NCBI GenBank assembly: GCA_033030425.1
Contig: JAUFSD010000018.1
Span: forward strand, 186,001-250,000
Direction of reading: 5' to 3'
DNA from: Verpa conica
Lineage: Eukaryota > Ascomycota > Pezizomycetes > Pezizales > Morchellaceae
Length of the DNA: 64,000 bases
The notes below the pieces were generated by a model, which was not told the origin of the DNA, did not search any database, and was given only the letters and a program-made list of their open reading frames with translations. Position numbers and translations under genes: made by a program. Below are positions 60,048 to 64,000 of the stretch, piece by piece. Each line of letters starts with the position of its first letter. Positions within the stretch are counted from its first letter, which is position 1.

Positions 60048-61412
60048 ATGGCCCCGTCTCCAGTCCTTATTTCGTCCCCTCGTCGGGCTTTCGGTACTAT
60101 GAAATCTGCAATGTTCGGAAACACCATGCCTTCTAATTCTAACCGTCGCTGTAAGTTCTTGATCATTTACTTTCGTTTCTGCCCTTTTTTCTTTCACTCT
60201 ATCGATTTCTCCCTGAGCTCAGCTCGTGGTCCCATGAATCATTTCCCGTTTCCCCCGCCACTCGCTTTATTCGCTGTGACACACCACTCTCACGCACTCT
60301 TCTCCCCTGCCCTGATCAACAACGCTAACACGTCCTAACCAGCCACCCTTTCGGGCTCCCCCACTAAGCGCCCACTCGCAATCTTCAACGACGAGAACGT
60401 GGACCCCACACACCCAAAACGCGTCAAGTCAGCCCTCACCGTAAAGAGCTCAAATAACGAAAATATACTATTCTCAAAACAACCTTCCTCTTCTACTAAA
60501 CAAGAAAAGACATCGCGTTTTATTCTAACCGACAAGGCTGTTCAGCAAAAGCCCCGTAGCGCGTTAGGAAATGTCACAAACACTCACCGCGTCGAGAAGA
60601 GCAAACCTCGCGTTGGGTCCTCTCTCAAGAATGCAATCCTTAACACGTCCCCGCCGCGTCGTCGTCCAACCACCCCTCCGAGAAGTGCACGTGACCGTCG
60701 CGTTCCGTTCGCGGTTAGGGTAGACCCACCTGTCTCAATTCAGGAGTCAGCGCCAAGCAGCATTGACTCTGTTATCCACGACAACACCAAACTAAGCCCA
60801 TCACTCACCACTCCACAACCACTCACAGCAACCCCCTCACCCTGCGCGCCGGAAATGCCAGACTCATGGCAGTTTACAATTTATGAGGATTCGCCAGAGG
60901 AGACACTCCAGAATATGATGGAGCACTCGACAACCACACTCGACCTCTCGGACGACGAATCAAGTAGGTCAGAGCTTTCAGAGCTTGGGAAGGAGAATAT
61001 CCCACCTGCGCGCCTGGAGGAGTTGCTCGTTACCCCACCAGAGATCCAGATGAATGTCGATGCCCCCGTCAGACGCATCCCGCAACGTCGCCCAAGGAGA
61101 CAACCATTGCGTGAAATGGCACCCGTGGAGTTGGCGGAGAAGGAGGAGGAGAAGGGTGAAAAGTTGAGCAAGGTACCAACACTAGAGAAGGAAGGGTTCA
61201 TGACTATCACTACACCCGAGAAGAAGATTGCTCAGGCTTCAAGAGCAAAGAGTCCACTGAAGTTCTCTGTCTGGATGGATCCCGCTGAGCAGTCTTCTAC
61301 TTCTTCGAAACCGGTTGAGAACTCGCCTTTACCACCTGCCGAACACGAATTCAAAACTCCAACCCTGAAGAGGAGTGATAGTGGGAAAAAGAGAGCGTTG
61401 TCGGAGATTTAA
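60048..61412 (+). CDS. Disordered KEN-box protein, probable APC/C substrate
   Basis: Exons 60048-60150 and 60343-61412 give 390 aa. No folded domain is visible; the chain is rich in Ser, Pro, Thr, Lys and Arg with many S/T-P sites (TSPP, TTPP, VTPPE, TTPEK, KTPTLK). A KEN box lies at residues 251-253 (LGKENIPP), D-box-like RxxL motifs at 106-109 (RSAL) and 287-290 (RQPL), and a DEN at about 50. These are APC/C degrons, and with the S/T-P sites suggest a CDK-phosphorylated, cell-cycle-degraded protein, such as a securin or a spindle/replication regulator. I cannot assign a family. It ends KKRALSEI, with a basic cluster that could be nuclear. The intron has a CTAAC branch and CCAG acceptor. Confidence 0.7.
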
Positions 61413-64000
61413 TCAAAAATAGATAAAAATTCATTTTTTCCCTTATTTTTTTTCCATTTTTTCTTTCTTTTTCAATCATCTACTATGTACCGGGGGCAAA
61501 GGGGGGTCTGGGAGGAAATCATTGTATTGTTTTTTTGCGCGCGTTTTTCCTCCTGTTACTAAATTCTCCTAGTATCATTACTTTTTATCTATTTTGTTGG
61601 CTAGCGGTTCTCTTTTTTTTCTTCTCTTCTTTGGTTCGTGGATGTTGGTTTTTATGGGTTACGCAGGGAATGATGTATGATGGGTTTGGTTTTTTGTAAG
61701 GAGAAGAAGGTTTTTTTTTTTAAGGGTCCCTGCTTTTCCAGAATTATTTTCAACTTGTTAAGAAGCTTTTTTTTTTTTGAGGGTGTAAAAGTGTATAGCG
61801 CTTGTGACTTTTTCGGATTTTGGATTCTGGATTTTTTGGATTTGTGGTTCTGCGTCTTTTTTTTTTTCTAGCTGGTTGGGATTGCTGGCTGGCTGGGGTA
61901 GGTTAGGTTACGCTAGGTAGGTAGGTTGTATATAGTGGAAGTAATAAACTTTATAAACTAGGCTCTTTGACGTATCCGTGCATAGTGAGGGGGGGGAATT
62001 GTGGGGTAATGCGGAGATTTTTTTTTTAATGCGTAAGTTACGTTTTTATACAGATAACAATTAAAGTAGGTCTCAGTTTATTTTACTAGTTGGATCCCTG
62101 CCCTTCCTGCCCGCTTGCCTGCCCGCCTGCGGCTGGTGATAACTTTAGATAAAGAGTGATAGATAAGCGAACTGAGACGTCACGATAGTACTGTTTCGGA
62201 GATATATTTTCCGGGTGGTTGGGGTGTTTACGAATACGGTCCTTGTAGGTTACTCTTCTGGGGTGGTGTGTATATTACGTATAGGGGTATTTTCATACAG
62301 GGTCGAACTCGTAAAGAATACTCTGCGGATTATAAAGTAATGTAGAAGTTGAATGAATTTATCATAAGTACATAATGTAGAAGTTAACATGCTGGAAGGT
62401 CCGAGTAGTTAGAGATATGAAACTTGAGTCTGATCTACGTGATATAATGCAAAACCTTCAGTAAAAATCTTTTGCTTCTTTCTTAAGCTAATATACTCTT
62501 TACATTTTACTAATAAAAAACAAGACTGAAAAGAAAGTTGATAGCTTGTGTGATACAGAGTTAATGCATTATTTTAAGCACTAGAGATAGATTATTTGAG
62601 GTCAGCCAGATTTCTAGCCTATGTTATCTTAGTAAACATTACTGAACAGAACCCATCAACAGCGTCCCTGGGAGATACCCCATCACAACACTGTTCCTCG
62701 AAAAATCAAGTGTCAAGCCAGCCTTCGGTGACTATATGGGTCCCGTATGTAGTATATTTGTGCCGCCAAAGTATTCCTGCGAAAGGCATTACTAGGTGAG
62801 CCCGCTGGTATATCAGAAAAGATCTTATGTTTTACTAGGAGCGGGAAATTCACATACATTTGGAGATCTTGTGTGATCTAAAAAATTAGGGTGTACCATA
62901 TACCCGGAGTGATACGGCAGCTATAATATCCCATCAATTAAAAAGCTGGAATTATCGCCCTTAAACCCCTTAGAAAGCCAAAGTCCTATCATCAATCGTC
63001 AGCGTCCGTTTGATATACTAGAGCTGGATTTAATACCTATTATAGTAGCTTTCATCCTATAGAAGAGTCAGTCCCTAGGTGGCTGTCCACTCCACAGCTG
63101 ATGAATATTTCCCTGGATCCGTCAAAGGTCAGGAATAGAAGCCGGGCCACTTTTTTAACGTGGTCCTTTTAACTACTTCTAGCCCCGTTGGGTAGAATAA
63201 ATCAAGGCTGTCTCATCTGAGGCAGTGATAGGTACTTGACCTTCTTTCAGCATTGGTACCATATGATGAAACCGATTACTTCAGCCTTCAGCATCTTCTT
63301 TATCTCTGCCAGTTGTAGTCTCATGCCTCATCGTACTTGCTCGACGGAAAAATATACCACTACTACTTTACCGTCAACACCAATCTTTGAAGGCGGGCAA
63401 GATACAGAAAAATGAAGATAAGACACACCGAAATGATAAAGCTTACCGACATGTGTATTGGTAGACGTAAACTTAGATATTGCATATATGCCCAGTAACA
63501 TCTAAAGTAGAACGTTCCTAACGGATACGGAATGCCTAGTAGATACCCGTGGAGTGGTTCTTTAAATTGATATAAGGCTGATTTTCTCTTCCTGAGGAAA
63601 CTGGCTATCTGATTTTGATGATGGCCGCAATACTGTTTGCTATTGTTTCGACGGCTATCCTAGCGGTACCTGTATCCTTTACTGGCCATGGCTTCGATAT
63701 CCTCCTAGGAATATAGCCATCTATAAAAGAAGACACGAGACCGATCAATAAGTGAATAATAGTATAGGGAGCGTGGTAAATTTGGGAGGACTTACGAGAA
63801 CCTACCAAAGCTATATTACTAGGGATTCCCCCTCGCATTTAACGCTTCATTTGCGTCTTATGGTCTAAGTGCTATCCACATAATTAGTGACTTATGTATA
63901 AAGAAAGCATCATATTAGCAGTAAATGTAGACAAACAACTGTGGATGCTGACATTCACGTTACCTGTAGGAAGGCCAACACGTAAACCCAGTGCTAGCTA
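61413..64000. other. T-rich 3' region, then gene-poor DNA to the window end
   Basis: 61413-61875 has many T runs on the plus strand, probable 3' UTR and terminator region of the KEN-box gene. 62101-62135 is a degenerate TGCCCGCC-type repeat. The rest is AT-rich with no supported gene. Confidence 0.45.

Noticed and set aside
1..64000. CRISPR arrays, bacterial operons or prophage genes
   Set aside because: No regularly spaced repeats; spliced genes and fungal families show that this is eukaryotic nuclear DNA.

Overview
The window looks like nuclear DNA from a filamentous ascomycete fungus (Pezizomycotina). The genes carry short GT-AG introns (about 45-90 nt). The gene set is fungal: Ste23-type insulysin, Yih1, Nsa1, Cdc16/Cut9, Hsp30, Tlg1, Mss116 and an AA11 chitin-active LPMO. 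Protein comparisons were made from memory. The long AT-rich, gene-poor gaps with decayed sequence between compact gene blocks would fit a repeat-rich genome such as those of Pezizomycetes (truffle relatives), but that placement is inference.

Layout. 0-3.6 kb: repeat-rich, with two TA-flanked MITEs and two hairpin-forming foldback elements. 3.7-5.5 kb: a small beta-trefoil lectin and a possibly decayed orphan gene. 8.8-12.6 kb: nine-exon M16 metalloprotease. 14.8-15.8 kb: Yih1/IMPACT. 17-19.3 kb: DnaJC11-like J protein. 20.3 kb: small proline-rich orphan. 25.3-26.5 kb: secreted AA11 LPMO. 27.8-29.3 kb: Nsa1. 29.5-30.2 kb: decayed gene. 30.2-35.6 kb: gene-poor. 35.6-36.4 kb (-): small secreted PhiA-like protein. 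37.6-39.7 kb (-): APC/C subunit Cdc16. 40.2 kb: tRNA-derived SINE-like element. 41.8-42.4 kb (-): Hsp30 with a stress-type promoter. 43.6-50.6 kb: the densest block, zinc finger A (-), Tlg1 (+), CFIm25 (-), METTL25-like (+), zinc finger B (+). 51.4 kb: tRNA-like gene. 52.5-55.2 kb (-): Mss116-type helicase. 55.2-60 kb: gene-poor. 60.0-61.4 kb: KEN-box protein. 61.4-64 kb: gene-poor.

Most genes are housekeeping and are not an operon-like pathway. They cover proteolysis, translation control, mitochondrial membranes and RNA, ribosome assembly, cell cycle, vesicle fusion and mRNA 3' processing. The exceptions are two secreted proteins (LPMO, PhiA-like) and the lectin, which suit cell-wall or environmental roles. 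The most notable signals are: two linked paralogues of an unusual C2H2-C2H2-C2HC array; a KEN-box protein with an MCB (ACGCGT) element upstream, plus an APC/C subunit elsewhere in the window; an AA11 LPMO apparently lacking one disulfide pair; and several non-autonomous repeat families. Exon joins were chosen by hand from splice motifs, frame continuity and remembered family sequences, so edges can be off where noted.
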